A DNA stretch of 52,500 nucleotides from positions 1,505,087-1,557,586 of the forward strand of contig OX442314.1 of NCBI GenBank assembly GCA_949358305.1. Reading direction: 5' to 3'. Positions 12,101 through 20,907 of the stretch are shown in pieces (positions within the stretch are counted from its first letter, which is position 1; the number at the start of each line of letters is the position of its first letter). This stretch comes from Strigamia acuminata. Lineage: Eukaryota; Arthropoda; Chilopoda; Geophilomorpha; Linotaeniidae. Made by a program: the position numbers and the translations under genes. The notes under the pieces were generated by a model. That model did no database searches, was not told where the DNA came from, and saw nothing but the letters and a program-made list of their open reading frames with translations.

Positions 12101-13547
12101 CAAAACTTTGCACAACAGGTGCAGGTTGTTGGGAAACAATTTCATAATTTGGACTCTTGCTCTGCAATTGCTCAATTCGTTTTACAACATTTTGTTCAAT
12201 CAATGGTAAAACCTGGGTAACATTTTGTGAAATTGGATTAACAATGGTATTTGACACATTTTGATTCATTTGAACCTGGCCTTGGACACGATACAATCCA
12301 TCTGTCTGCCTGTTCGCTAACAATAAACACTCTTTGTTGTTTTGTAAATACACTCTCAACACACCATTGTAAATGTGTTGATTGAACCCTGCTTCATCAA
12401 TTTTAGCACTCGAAATTAAATTGCGTTTGAAACCCTTGACAAAATACACATTTATTAAGTCCACATGGTTGTGGATTCCATTCGCAAATGTGCTGATGTT
12501 TACAGCACCACAGCCAGTAATACTAGCTGTGCCCTGGCCCAATTGTAATTTGGTTGGAGGTAATGACTTGAAAGTCTGAAAATATTCCAATTTTCCACAT
12601 ACATGGTCTGATGCGCCGGAATCCACAAACCATGCGTCCTCATCACATACTTTTTCAATTGAATTGGACACACTTTCCCCCAAAAATGATGCATAAAAGG
12701 CTCCACGCAAACCCTTGCCTCGTTGGGGCTGTCCGCGCCCTTTGCCACGTCCACGAGTGTTGTCCTGTTGTTTTGTATTTGGCATTTGACAGTTCCGTGC
12801 AATATGTCCCTTTTCGTGGCAATTGTAACATAAAATATTGGAAAAGTTGCTCTTACCTCCTTTGTTGTCTTGTTTCCTCGATCCTTGCTGATTGTTGGAA
12901 GCACTGACACTGAGAGCACTGGATTCCATCGTTGGAGAACTCGTTCCTGTCGTGTATCGACGACGTGCACTCTCGGCAAGCAATGCCTCGGAAACTTTAT
13001 CAAACGTGAAGTCCCCGTCACTCCACTGGTAAATAGCCTGCACTTGATGTTCGTAGTCTTTACGAATTCTATTTATTAAAGTATAGGCTTTTACTTTGTC
13101 ATTCGGCTCTTGTTTTATTGATTTCAATTCGTCGGCTGCCAATTCGACACGTGTGATAAACGTATCGACTTCCTCTTTATCGCCGCAACGTATCGTGTAG
13201 AAATCCTCGAGAATCTTTGCATTTCTCGCGACTGACGTGGGTTCATGCAGCTTTTTCAGGTAATCCCATACCTCTTTCGATGTATCCAGCTTTAACAGCG
13301 ACGGTTTCAGTCTGGTTGCGACGCTGTTGCACAAAATTCCACGTGCACGAGCTTTCCGCTTCTCGTATTTCGCCAAATCCGCTGCCGACGTTCCATCCGG
13401 CGGCGCTTTAATTGTTTCGTCGTGGAATCCCCACAAATTGAGTTCCTGAAGCAACAATTGAACGTCCACTTTCCACGTCTCGTAGTTGTTTTTGTCAAGC
13501 GGCGCGATTCCTGCCGCCGCCGACGCCGCGCTTCCCTTCGACGCCAT
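9126..13547 (-). CDS. Copia Gag-Pol polyprotein, 1473 aa, intact
   Basis: A single frame encodes the whole retrotransposition machinery. Order: Gag domain (residues about 1-220, with the YETWK motif), CCHC zinc knuckle CYNCHEKGHIARNC (240-253), aspartic protease DSGA (309-312), integrase HHCC domain (about 489-527), integrase core with DVWG (D555), RTDRGGEF (D618) and a Glu near 654, reverse transcriptase with YVDD (1159-1162), and RNase H starting at YTDAS (1323) with STMEAEY. Gag-protease-integrase-RT-RNase H order defines the Ty1/copia superfamily. No frameshift or stop separates gag from pol, so Gag excess would need another mechanism such as splicing. All catalytic motifs that I checked are present. 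The start is the first ATG after the leader, 67 nt inside the 5' LTR. Confidence 0.97.
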   Translation of the reverse strand: MASKGSAASAAAGIAPLDKNNYETWKVDVQLLLQELNLWGFHDETIKAPPDGTSAADLAKYEKRKARARGILCNSVATRLKPSLLKLDTSKEVWDYLKKLHEPTSVARNAKILEDFYTIRCGDKEEVDTFITRVELAADELKSIKQEPNDKVKAYTLINRIRKDYEHQVQAIYQWSDGDFTFDKVSEALLAESARRRYTTGTSSPTMESSALSVSASNNQQGSRKQDNKGGKSNFSNILCYNCHEKGHIARNCQMPNTKQQDNTRGRGKGRGQPQRGKGLRGAFYASFLGESVSNSIEKVCDEDAWFVDSGASDHVCGKLEYFQTFKSLPPTKLQLGQGTASITGCGAVNISTFANGIHNHVDLINVYFVKGFKRNLISSAKIDEAGFNQHIYNGVLRVYLQNNKECLLLANRQTDGLYRVQGQVQMNQNVSNTIVNPISQNVTQVLPLIEQNVVKRIEQLQSKSPNYEIVSQQPAPVVQSFAVSVDTWHKRFAHMHVQGLATLLKSEETTGLDFTGNLNNFACDSCRIAKSTRANYKVRDDRERGEPLELLHIDVWGPNPTTSLGGARYLLCIVDDATRFSWVYPMKTKDEAFPIFKTFLARVERRSNRKVHEIRTDRGGEFCSKEFDSFLQQKGIGAQRTNPYSAQMNGIAERLNRSILNNVRAIIEDTNLPWILWAELAVSYIYLKNRYPHLFAKGQIPYIKFRQRSMAVKHLRAIGSLCFVHIPKPKRASKLDSRAWKGILVGYAFTTRGYRVWNPITNEVVETKHLVIDESRDWKSFNAVDINVQQPDLDTNGYDSDESGLYQQEFHDPMPPTTPPGSPPVMRKVPAPLAQVPPQVGPMAQAPIPTQPVQGGAKVKKPRIATRTTDADGWDREQVTRQGGVTAGRIDVLFYAPDGTGPLKTKKDVEAYCRGNRIFFNPLKFDFTPVKEPINTIEQSSDEEPMETVLTATTPPISVYCAVTQPKTYEEAASSPQSKEWREAMEEEIETLQEREVYEEVPRPKAKVLGHKWVYKLKPDEDGNIVRYRARVVAQGFRQTQGVDYTEVFSPVVNFTLIRLFFCLLVILRGWVDVHLDVKCAYLYGKLDCPIHMEIPQGFKTPGTDNVWLLYKSLYGLHQSGRMWFEELNTSLLDLGFTKVIGCNCVYTFDRNAVLLIYVDDMILFAKDVETQSALIDLIKQKFNIVNLGRITKLLGVKFYRENGKVCLHQKHFIDKLAVKFNLTQNTKVRVPIAAGSTFNHNVKEVDPNSDFPYRSLVGSLMFLASRTRPDILYSTIYMSQFNTSYTQKHVKALVQIAQYVVNTKNYCVNLSKCINTDLRIYTDASWATDLHHCKSFGGFALFMGDALISWGCRKQSSVACSTMEAEYLALVHAVQEGYWLSSIFESCVLFDYINMPIVYSDSLSSIQFVENDLENSKTKHIRIRYCFLRDWFEKKYFSIEKIPTKWNLADLFTKWLPQDRLKDLCADMLDV

Positions 13548-13595
13548 TTTTCCGTCGTATCGTCGCTATTTTCCGTCGATATCGGGTTTTAGCAG

Positions 13596-13613
13596 AACCA
13601 TCCTCTGCTACCA
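13596..13613 (-). other. Primer-binding site, initiator tRNA-Met, element 1
   Basis: Directly abutting the 5' LTR. The plus strand reads AACCATCCTCTGCTACCA, the 3' end of eukaryotic initiator tRNA-Met including CCA, so the element's minus-strand RNA pairs with it over 18 nt. Confidence 0.9.
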
Positions 13614-14472
13614 TGTAGGACACTCGCCAAAATATTCATAAACGCAGTGGAAATAATAAAATACCCGATATATGAATGTCCTATCCAATAAATCGTCAAA
13701 CGTCGGGCGGCGCGTCGTTAGGCTTTCCGGCGATGCGTATGCTCGGCGTCGTTCGCGTTGTGGAAACGTTCGCTCCTCGGGACGTGTATTCAACGTGAAA
13801 TACAACGAAAATAAATATAAAGTTTTGTAAAATAAATGTACTCACATGTGATAATGTTATATTATCACATATTAACCAATGTGAAACCAATGTCTGGGTT
13901 TCACAATCCAAGCTGTGTTCAAATGTAGTTGAATCTTAAATGTAATGTCCAAAACTGTTAGTTTTCCATGCCTAGAAAATAGGTGAAGTTGGTCCAATCT
14001 GGGCCTATTTTCATGAATGTATAATGAGGTGTCTGGCAGAAGAAAAACACACGTACACGGTTGAAAACTAAAACAGAATGAATGACTTTTATTCTGGTGA
14101 CGTCATTGAATTTACACACAGTACAAATCTTATGACAAAACGAAAAAGATAATAAATAAAGATACAATCTCTCACCACGATGATGTCATTGCTTTGACAT
14201 CATCACCACAGACTAACACGTTACGAGAACATTAACACATTTCGTGTGGCGCCCTCGTACCGCATACAAGCAACAACACTATAACATTTTACATCAAATA
14301 AGCCGAAATTCATCCAGTTTATACAATAAACGATCAACATATATCAAACCATTTACTGACACAAATATGCTTTCACAATTTCGACTTAAGACTCTAAATT
14401 CTCGTATTTAAACAATGTTATACAATTCAATTATCAGATTTTAACGTCTAACAATTATCTCTTTATGTAACA
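13614..14472 (-). repeat. 5' LTR of copia element 1
   Basis: Same 859 bp as 8232-9090, apparently identical. It would hold the promoter; the CRE octamer recurs at 14098-14105. Confidence 0.93.
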
Positions 14473-14502
14473 CAATTAGCTCACCCGCGTGTTCGTCATC
14501 TT

Positions 14503-15035
14503 TGCTCGCCGCCGAGAGGATTTGCCTTCCATCGGGTGCCCGAGCGTGTCTGTCTTTTTCGAAGTCTTCGTCGCGCCAAACGTTGTTCGCGACGATGATC
14601 ACGATGTTTCCTCGCAGTTCGCCGACCTCGCGGTTTACCCGCTTCGCTCGTTGGATACGGAAGGTCGATCGGTTTATTTTTGAATTTTGGTCGCCGAGTT
14701 CGAATTTGCCGCCGAATTTGTTCGCGCGGTCTCTCGCCGTAATATGTTTTGTTTCTTTTTTTTTTTCTTTCTTGATTTTCTGTTTAATTTTTATTTATTT
14801 ATTTATTTATTTATTTTTTTATTTATTAATTAATTAATTTATTTTTTTTTTTTACGAACCAAAAAAAAAAAAAACACATTTTAAGACCTCGGTCTTTCCT
14901 TTTTCTCCCCGTACAAAGCCAACAACGAAACATTTGCGACTTTGGCCACTTTGAATCGCGCGCCGGGAACATCACCAATGGCGTGCCCCGCTACAACCGA
15001 ATCCGGCAACCAAAACTCCGTCGTCCGCCTCGTTA
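14503..15035 (-). pseudogene. RPS23: Scrambled RPS23 (uS12) pseudogene fragments
   Basis: Two pieces of RPS23 on the minus strand in the wrong order. The C-terminal piece (15035-14881) encodes [20 protein letters not shown] and ends KERPRS plus stop. The N-terminal piece (about 14645-14503) encodes [20 protein letters not shown] and KANPLGG with a frameshift between. An AT-rich low-complexity stretch (about 14705-14880) separates them, and the middle of the gene is missing. The copy is closely related to 7505-7989 but inverted relative to it. It is either the remnant of a tandem pair with internal loss or a permuted insertion. Confidence 0.8.
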
Positions 15036-15231
15036 AATAACAACTACGATTAATGTGGATTTTTTTTTATTTTTATTTTTATTTTTATTCTTATTTTTTT
15101 TATTTTTAATTAATTAAAACAAATAAAAAGAAATGAAGAAGAAGTCATACAATACAAAAAAAAACAAAAAAACAAAAAAACAAAAAAAGGTCAAATAAAA
15201 TCGAATGCACGGTCCACCGATGCTGTCTCCG

Positions 15232-15749
15232 TCATCCCTGGTGGGCGGTCGGTGCTTGAAATCTATGCGCTTCCACCCAATGGGTAGAGAGATCCTCGAA
15301 AAAGGGTGTTTCCGCGCAAAACGGACAGCGTCCGTCGTTGTGTCGGTACACCCGTCTCAGTGCCTTGAAAAAAAAATAAAAAATAAAAAAAAATAAATTA
15401 GTTGACTAGTTAACTCGGCGAAGAAACTAAAAGCTCACCAATGCCAAACGAACGGGGTCGCGCGAATGGATTCGTAGCAGCCCTCGGGTGGAATCGTCCG
15501 CATCTCCGCCGATGTTATGGTACCGTCGCCAGTGACGAAAGGCATCTTTACAGAAAACACCGTTCGGTTCTGAAACGAGAAAAAATTAAAATCAAATAAA
15601 ATATACATAATTAAAAAATAAATAAATAAATAAATTGAACAACTGATAAGTAAATAAATGGATGTTTGTTTCTTACTGTCGGGGTATTTACCGCAGCACA
15701 AAGCGCAGTAATGTGACTTGTCGCCCTCTGCATGCTGCGCTCCTTCCAT
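15232..15749 (-). CDS. A4: short two-finger paralogue (111 aa)
   Basis: Three coding exons on minus: 15749-15677, 15569-15439, 15363-15232; introns phase 1 then phase 0, as in A3. Finger 1 has C15, C18 (HYCALC), then H37, H42 (FRHWRRYH) after the intron. Helix TRGLLRIHSRDP follows. Finger 2 has C81, C84 (CPFCAETP), H96, H101 (HWVEAHRF). The open frame and conserved metal ligands despite divergence from A3 suggest selection on the protein. Upstream sequence to about 15975 also matches the A3 upstream region, including a donor GTAAGT near 15830, so both loci probably share an untranslated first exon. Function unknown. Confidence 0.72.
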
Positions 15750-16060
15750 CTTTCTTCTGTGTGGGAGACGAGTAGAGAATTGAAAATAAATTGGAGAGAG
15801 AAACCACACAAAACACCAAACTTACCAACGGAGACGAAGTGCCGATGAAAACCGGGAGGAAAATGAAACACTCGCGCGATATACGCTGTCGGACCAACGT
15901 GCGCGTTTGTCGTGACATCTGGTGTCGAGCTCGCAAACCATTTCGTGGCCGCGCGAGTCGAGGCCGTCGACTTCGAGTGGTAGCCGAGACCGTAAATGAA
16001 TTCGCTTTTACCGCGACGAATCTCGCGCGACCGCGACTCCGCAAAAATACCGTATATGGC
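15750..16060 (-). other. 5' region of A4 with probable untranslated exon
   Basis: Similar to 7119-7390 upstream of A3. A candidate exon ends at a GTAAGTTTGG donor near 15830 and an acceptor CACACAG lies just before the A4 ATG. No other coding sequence is evident. Confidence 0.45.
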
Positions 16061-16690
16061 CCGTAACGGCCCGCCGACGGTCCCGTAACGGTCCCGTCAC
16101 GACCCCGTCAACGGCTTGTACGGGCCGTGATGGGGTCGTGACGGGACCGTCGGCGGCCCGTTAACGGACCGTGCGGGCCGTTACGGGATCGTGACGGTCC
16201 CGTCACGATCCCGTCAACGGCTTGTACGGGCCGTTACGAGATCGTGACGGTCCCGTTGGCGGCTCGTTAACGGCCCGTACAAGCCGTTGACGGGATCGTG
16301 ACGGTCCCGTCACGATCCCGTAACGGCTCGCACGGGCCGTTAACGGGCCGCCGACGGTCCCGTGACGGTCCCGTAACGGCCTTCGTTCCCGGACTTCGGC
16401 TCGCCGACGGCCCGTACGACCTCATGCGGGCCGTTAACGGCCCGTTAACGGGCCGCCGACGGTCCCGTCACGATCCCGTAACGGCCCGTCATGATCCCGT
16501 AACGGGCTGAAAACGGGAAAACTGAGGGAGTCGGGTGCGAGACCACGTGACCCGGAGTGTGGTTTTTGGGGGCGAGGGCCGTCCTCCGACCGCGCCGTGA
16601 CGCGCCCCGAGTCGGATCAAGAGTCACGGCGCGTCGCGGCGCTTTCGGAGCACGCGACCCGATCCCCCCCCTCCCTCCCGTCACAAAAAC
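16060..16690. repeat. Palindromic satellite block 1 with one foldback arm
   Basis: From about 16060 to 16510: degenerate units built on CCGTTAACGG and related words (CCCGTCACGATCCCGTAACG). From about 16508 to 16690: the arm sequence (ACCACGTGACCCGGAGTGTG and following) that borders the other satellite blocks in inverted pairs. Only the right-hand arm is present here. Confidence 0.85.
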
Positions 16691-16910
16691 CACGTTTTAG
16701 CGAAACCCTTGACCGGTCACAAAACCCACCGAACACCGAAAAGCAACGAACAAAACGCGCTCGGTCGCACGAACTACTCGGCCAAAACAACATCCGCAAA
16801 TTCCGCATCGCAGTCGCGATCAACGAAACAACGTATAGGCCGCCGTAATGTTAAAAAGCGGGACCCTTTCGCCCCCGACAAAATCCGCACACATACCCCA
16901 AGGTTAAACG
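16680..16910. repeat. Duplicated block shared with 34280-34500
   Basis: A stretch of about 225 bp running from AAAACCACGTTTTAGCG to CCCCAAGGTTAA recurs almost unchanged at about 34276-34500. No coding capacity recognised. Confidence 0.85.
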
Positions 16911-17182
16911 AGCGTTTCATTCGCCCATTTATCCGTCGGTCTCTTCTAGGCCATGGCGGACGGTTTTCCCAAAACTGACGCGGACGCGCGTGTGTGGGTC
17001 GCCACGACAACATCGCCCTCTTCCTTCTCGCTTCGACGGACGACTGTGTGTGTTCGCTCAATCCGCGACGTCTTCACGACCGAACACGTGTCAATTTTGG
17101 ACAGCCGACTGGCCGATTAATTCTGTTTCGTTTTATTTTATTATATTTTATTGTATTTTATTTCATTTTTCCATTTTTATTA

Positions 17183-17232
<50 letters not shown>

Positions 17233-17388
17233 TAACAACAACAAAAACAAAGGCGATGACGACGTATTGTCGGTGCCAACGAGGAAAAAAAAAAAAAAAA
17301 ACAAAAAAAAAAAAGAAGAAGAATTGAAAACAAATGAAACAGGGATAAATAAAAACGAACGAATTAACTAATTAATTAATCGATCAAT
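16911..17388. other. Intergenic, (ATT)n microsatellite
   Basis: No gene seen. Holds an ATT array (about 17186-17230) and A-rich tracts, forming the 3' flank of gene C. Confidence 0.5.
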
Positions 17389-18479
17389 TTATTGGTCCAC
17401 CGGTCGATCGGTCGCGTCGGGGCGCGTTGGAGCGATGGCCCGGTGCTCGCGGTACCCACTCGTCGTGGCCGTGGCCGCGTCCATCGCCTCGTCCGACTCG
17501 GATCGCTCTCGGGTTTCGGTCGGTCCTTCGGCAACGACAATGGTGGCTGGCGGTTGGTCGTCGGGCTCTCGGGTCGGCGAGTGACTCAACTGGGGACAAG
17601 TAAAGTAAAGTAAAGTAAAGTAAAGTAAAGTAAAATAAAACAAAGTAAATGGAAAATAAATTGGCCGGGGTGGGACGGTGTCTAATCGAAATCGAGTTTG
17701 ACCCCGTGCGCCGTGAAATGGGAAGGGGGGAAAGAGAGAGAGACAGAGACAGACAGACACTCACGTGTTCTTGTCTCGGGCGCTTCTCGAGATCCAACGC
17801 CTTTTTTTTTAAGTCCTCCACCTCCACGTCATGAGCCGACTCCGACTCCGGCTCCGACTCGAGTGGTCGTCGTTGTTGTTGCTGCCACTGCTGCCACTGC
17901 TGCTCTCGCTCCCGCTCCCACTGCTGCTCCGACTGCTCCAGCTCCAATCGCTCCCGCTCCAATCCCTCCCACTCTCGCTGCTCCCGCTCTCGTTGCTCCC
18001 GCTCCTGTCGACGCCACGCCCGCCGATAGACCGCGCTTTCTCGGTCCAACTGTTCGAGACGCAAATGGATTTGGCGCTGGTGGGACACCTCTTGTAGTCT
18101 CAACCGCTCATCAAGTTCTCTCTTCTTCGCCTCCAACCGTCTTCGCATCTCTCGCTTGAACCTCTCCAACTCGTCGTCCGTGGTTCGACGCAGTTGTCGT
18201 TGCTCCTCTCCCAGCTGGTTTCCCAGCGCCCACAGGAGCCGCGCGGTCGACGGCGGCTCTTCCTCCCCCTCCTCTCCTTCCTTCTTTTCGAACGGCAGCT
18301 CGAATTCGACCGCCCCAGTCTAGAGAGAACGAAGGAACGAACGAATGAACAAAAATATTGCGCCGGGTAACGCGGGGCAACGCGAAAATTTTTACTCACT
18401 TCGACCTCGAGTTTGACTCCTCGTTTAACGTCGCGCAACATGGCGGCGTCGATCTCGGTTAGGTCTTCGTCGTCGTTGT

Positions 18480-18557
<78 letters not shown>

Positions 18558-18725
18558 CAACGACAGCGCCATTGCCGTCTTCTTCGTCGTCGTCGGTGAT
18601 GTCAACCTGAAAGCAAAATTTTAAGCGGGGCGACGTGACACGTCGAAGAAAATAAACGCGCTCACCGTGACGACGGGAATGGGCGGCCATCTCGGATCCT
18701 CGTTTCGTTCGCGGTTCGGTTCCAT
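17389..18725 (-). CDS. C: coiled-coil protein of unknown function (340 aa)
   Basis: Four coding exons on minus: 18725-18666, 18606-18400, 18319-17765, 17589-17389, all phase 0. Exon 1 begins MEPNRERNEDPRWPP, directly after a CAG acceptor. Exon 2 holds an acidic stretch, a run of about 23 alanines encoded by (GCC)n, then DNDDEDLTEIDAAM. Exon 3 encodes FELPFEKKEGEEGEEE, ARLLWALGNQLGEEQ and a long R/E/Q-rich coiled coil (REQREREQREWEGLERERLE). Exon 4 is a hydrophilic tail ending RPVDQ. No catalytic domain is visible. The acidic start, coil and exon style resemble the N-terminal half of A1, and A4 lies 1.6 kb downstream on the same strand, so C may be a relative lacking fingers; that is inference. 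Confidence 0.65.
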
Positions 18726-18947
18726 CTGAAAAACGGAACGAAAAGTTGACGCCGACTGACGAGAACGAAATGGTTGTCGCGGTAATAGCGTTGGAGAAAC
18801 TTACCACGTTGTGTATGTATGTATGTATGTATGTATGTATGTATGTATGTATGTATGTATGAATGGATAAATGTCTGTCGGTCGTCGAACGAAGTTGGTC
18901 GCAAAACGCAGACGTCGCGTGGTCGGGAAAAGTGCACTCACTCACAT

Positions 18948-19010
<63 letters not shown>

Positions 19011-19210
19011 GAGATGTGACGCTAGAGCATGTCGGTCGACCGGTGACGCGAAAAAGATTAATGAATAAACGACACTAATAATGGCAATAACTGACAACTA
19101 ATAATTAATAATCAATAATTAATTAATAATCGACGATTAATAATCAATAACCGATAATGATTAGTAATAACGACAAACGTCGTCATCGAAAATAGCGACG
19201 CTTTGTCTCC
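18726..19210. repeat. 5' flank of C with (GTAT)n and (CT)n microsatellites
   Basis: GTAT array at about 18813-18860 and CT array at about 18953-19008, with AT-rich sequence beyond. A donor-like GTAAGTTTCTCC on minus near 18803 could end an untranslated first exon of C. Confidence 0.6.
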
Positions 19211-19212
19211 GG

Positions 19213-19287
19213 GCCCGGGTGGCCGAGCGGGCAGAGTTACCTGCCGTACGGAGTTGTGGATCGAGGGTTCGAATCCCGCTCCCGCGA
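19213..19287 (+). tRNA. tRNA-like sequence (pol III A and B boxes), possibly a SINE head or tRNA pseudogene
   Basis: A box TGGCCGAGCGG at 19220-19230 and B box GGTTCGAATCC at 19266-19276 fit the pol III consensus. The T arm folds with four of five pairs. The acceptor and anticodon stems do not pair well, so this is not a convincing functional tRNA. The antisense strand translates to the false GFEPSI/RPPGPG-type peptides that tRNA genes often yield. Confidence 0.45.
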
Positions 19288-19649
19288 GTTTTCGTTTCTG
19301 GCAAAGCTGTATTGTCAAACACGCATTCCATTGACATTGCCATACATTGTGCCGTTTCAGTTTGGTCCCTTCTTCGTTTCAGATAGTGATGGTGAACACT
19401 CTCCCGCGAGGTTGCGGGAGGGTGGGGGGGAGTCGAAAGATTCGGCTCTCCTTTTATTTCTTCGTTTTATTTTTTTATTTTCATTTACCGTTCTCATCTT
19501 TATTTTCATTCTCGTTTTTTATTTTCGTTTACATGTTTCTATTTTTATTTCCACGGTGTGTCGGGAGGGCGCGCGAAAACCTACTCGCCCAATCTCCGTG
19601 GTCGCATTTTCCAAATTTTGTCACTGGATTTCGCGCTTGCGGTGGGGAT

Positions 19650-19704
19650 GGGCGCGCGCAGGCTCCGTCGTCGTGCCAGAAACTCCACTGTGTGATGTAG
19701 TCGC

Positions 19705-19735
<31 letters not shown>

Positions 19736-19910
19736 ACCTAAACCACCACCACCACCACCACCACCACCATCGTCGTCTCTTCTCTCCTTTTCTTTTAATT
19801 TTTGTTAATTTTTGTTAATTTTTGTTAATTTTGTAATTTTGTAATTTTGTAATTTTGTAATTTTGTAATTTTTGAAATTTTTATTTTTAACTTTTGAATG
19901 TACAAATGTA

Positions 19911-19949
<39 letters not shown>

Positions 19950-19960
19950 ATACAATAATC
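19650..19960 (+). pseudogene. Orphan 3' end resembling the A2 terminus
   Basis: The frame ending RRLRRRARNSTV-stop at about 19665-19695 matches the A2 end RGLRRRRARSSTM-stop. It is followed by a similar CCACCACCACC stretch, TTTTTGTTAA-type repeats and TTTGAATGTACAAATGTATAA, as in the A2 3' region. Upstream coding similarity fades at once, so this looks like a remnant of a duplicated A2-type locus. Confidence 0.4.
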
Positions 19961-20091
19961 AGACTTTATTCTTCAGTCTTAAAAATATAAAAAAAATAAA
20001 AAAAAAAAATATTGTAAACCACTCGTTTACGGTCCACGGGGAAATAAATAAATAAATAAATACATAAATGAATGAATGAATGAATGAATAA

Positions 20092-20427
20092 TTAGAATCG
20101 AAGAGTGGCTGTCGTCGTCGTCGTCGCCGCCGTCGCCGCCGGTCCTCTCCTCGCCACCTTTACCACCGGTCGCCCCTTTGTCGTCGCCTTCGTCGTCCAC
20201 CGGCTCGTATCATCGGCCATCGCTCCCATCCACTTCTTCTCCACCCTCTCCAACATGTTCTCGAATCGTTCCTCCGTTCTCGCCAGCATCGCTTCCAATT
20301 TTGCCTCCGTCCTCGCCATCATCTTCTCGACCATCGCCTCCAGCGCCGTCTCCTCGCTCTTCTTTTCACTCGGTGTCGGTGGCGGCGGCGGCGGCGGTGG
20401 TCGCGCAGACGCACCCCCTCGACGCAA
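20092..20427 (-). pseudogene. E2: orphan last exon of the E coiled-coil family
   Basis: A single open exon of 111 codons after a TAG acceptor, ending in TAA at 20092. It shares RRGGASARP, a proline run, EKKSE and the ARTEERFENMLERVEKK coiled coil with gene E (51714-52121). In E2 the coil is followed by WTTKATTKGRPVVKVARR rather than E's acidic tail. Upstream the intron runs straight into a long GA array, and no first exon is visible, so it is probably a truncated copy, though a distant first exon cannot be excluded. Confidence 0.5.
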
Positions 20428-20443
20428 CTAGCGAAAAAAAAAA

Positions 20444-20850
<407 letters not shown>

Positions 20851-20907
20851 TCCACAGAATTGCAGCGACATTGTACGGGATATTTCTGCCCGATTTGACG
20901 GACTTAT

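Larger units (their letters stand above)
8232..14472 (-). mobile_element. Complete Ty1/copia LTR retrotransposon (element 1)
   Basis: 6241 bp, bounded by two 859-bp LTRs with TG...CA ends and a CAATT target duplication. Transcription is on the minus strand. It carries one uninterrupted gag-pol frame, a primer-binding site exactly matching the 3' end of initiator tRNA-Met, and a polypurine tract beside the left LTR (rc of 9091-9105, AAGGAGGTGAT). I saw no differences between the LTRs by eye, which suggests a recent insertion. It landed between two inverted RPS23 pseudogenes. Confidence 0.95.

Noticed and set aside
10096-13411. Plus-strand and other-frame ORFs inside copia element 1
   Set aside because: Shadows of the gag-pol frame with no recognisable domains.
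19112-19343. Minus-strand frame containing GAGFEPSIHNSV
   Set aside because: Typical false translation of the antisense of a tRNA-like sequence.
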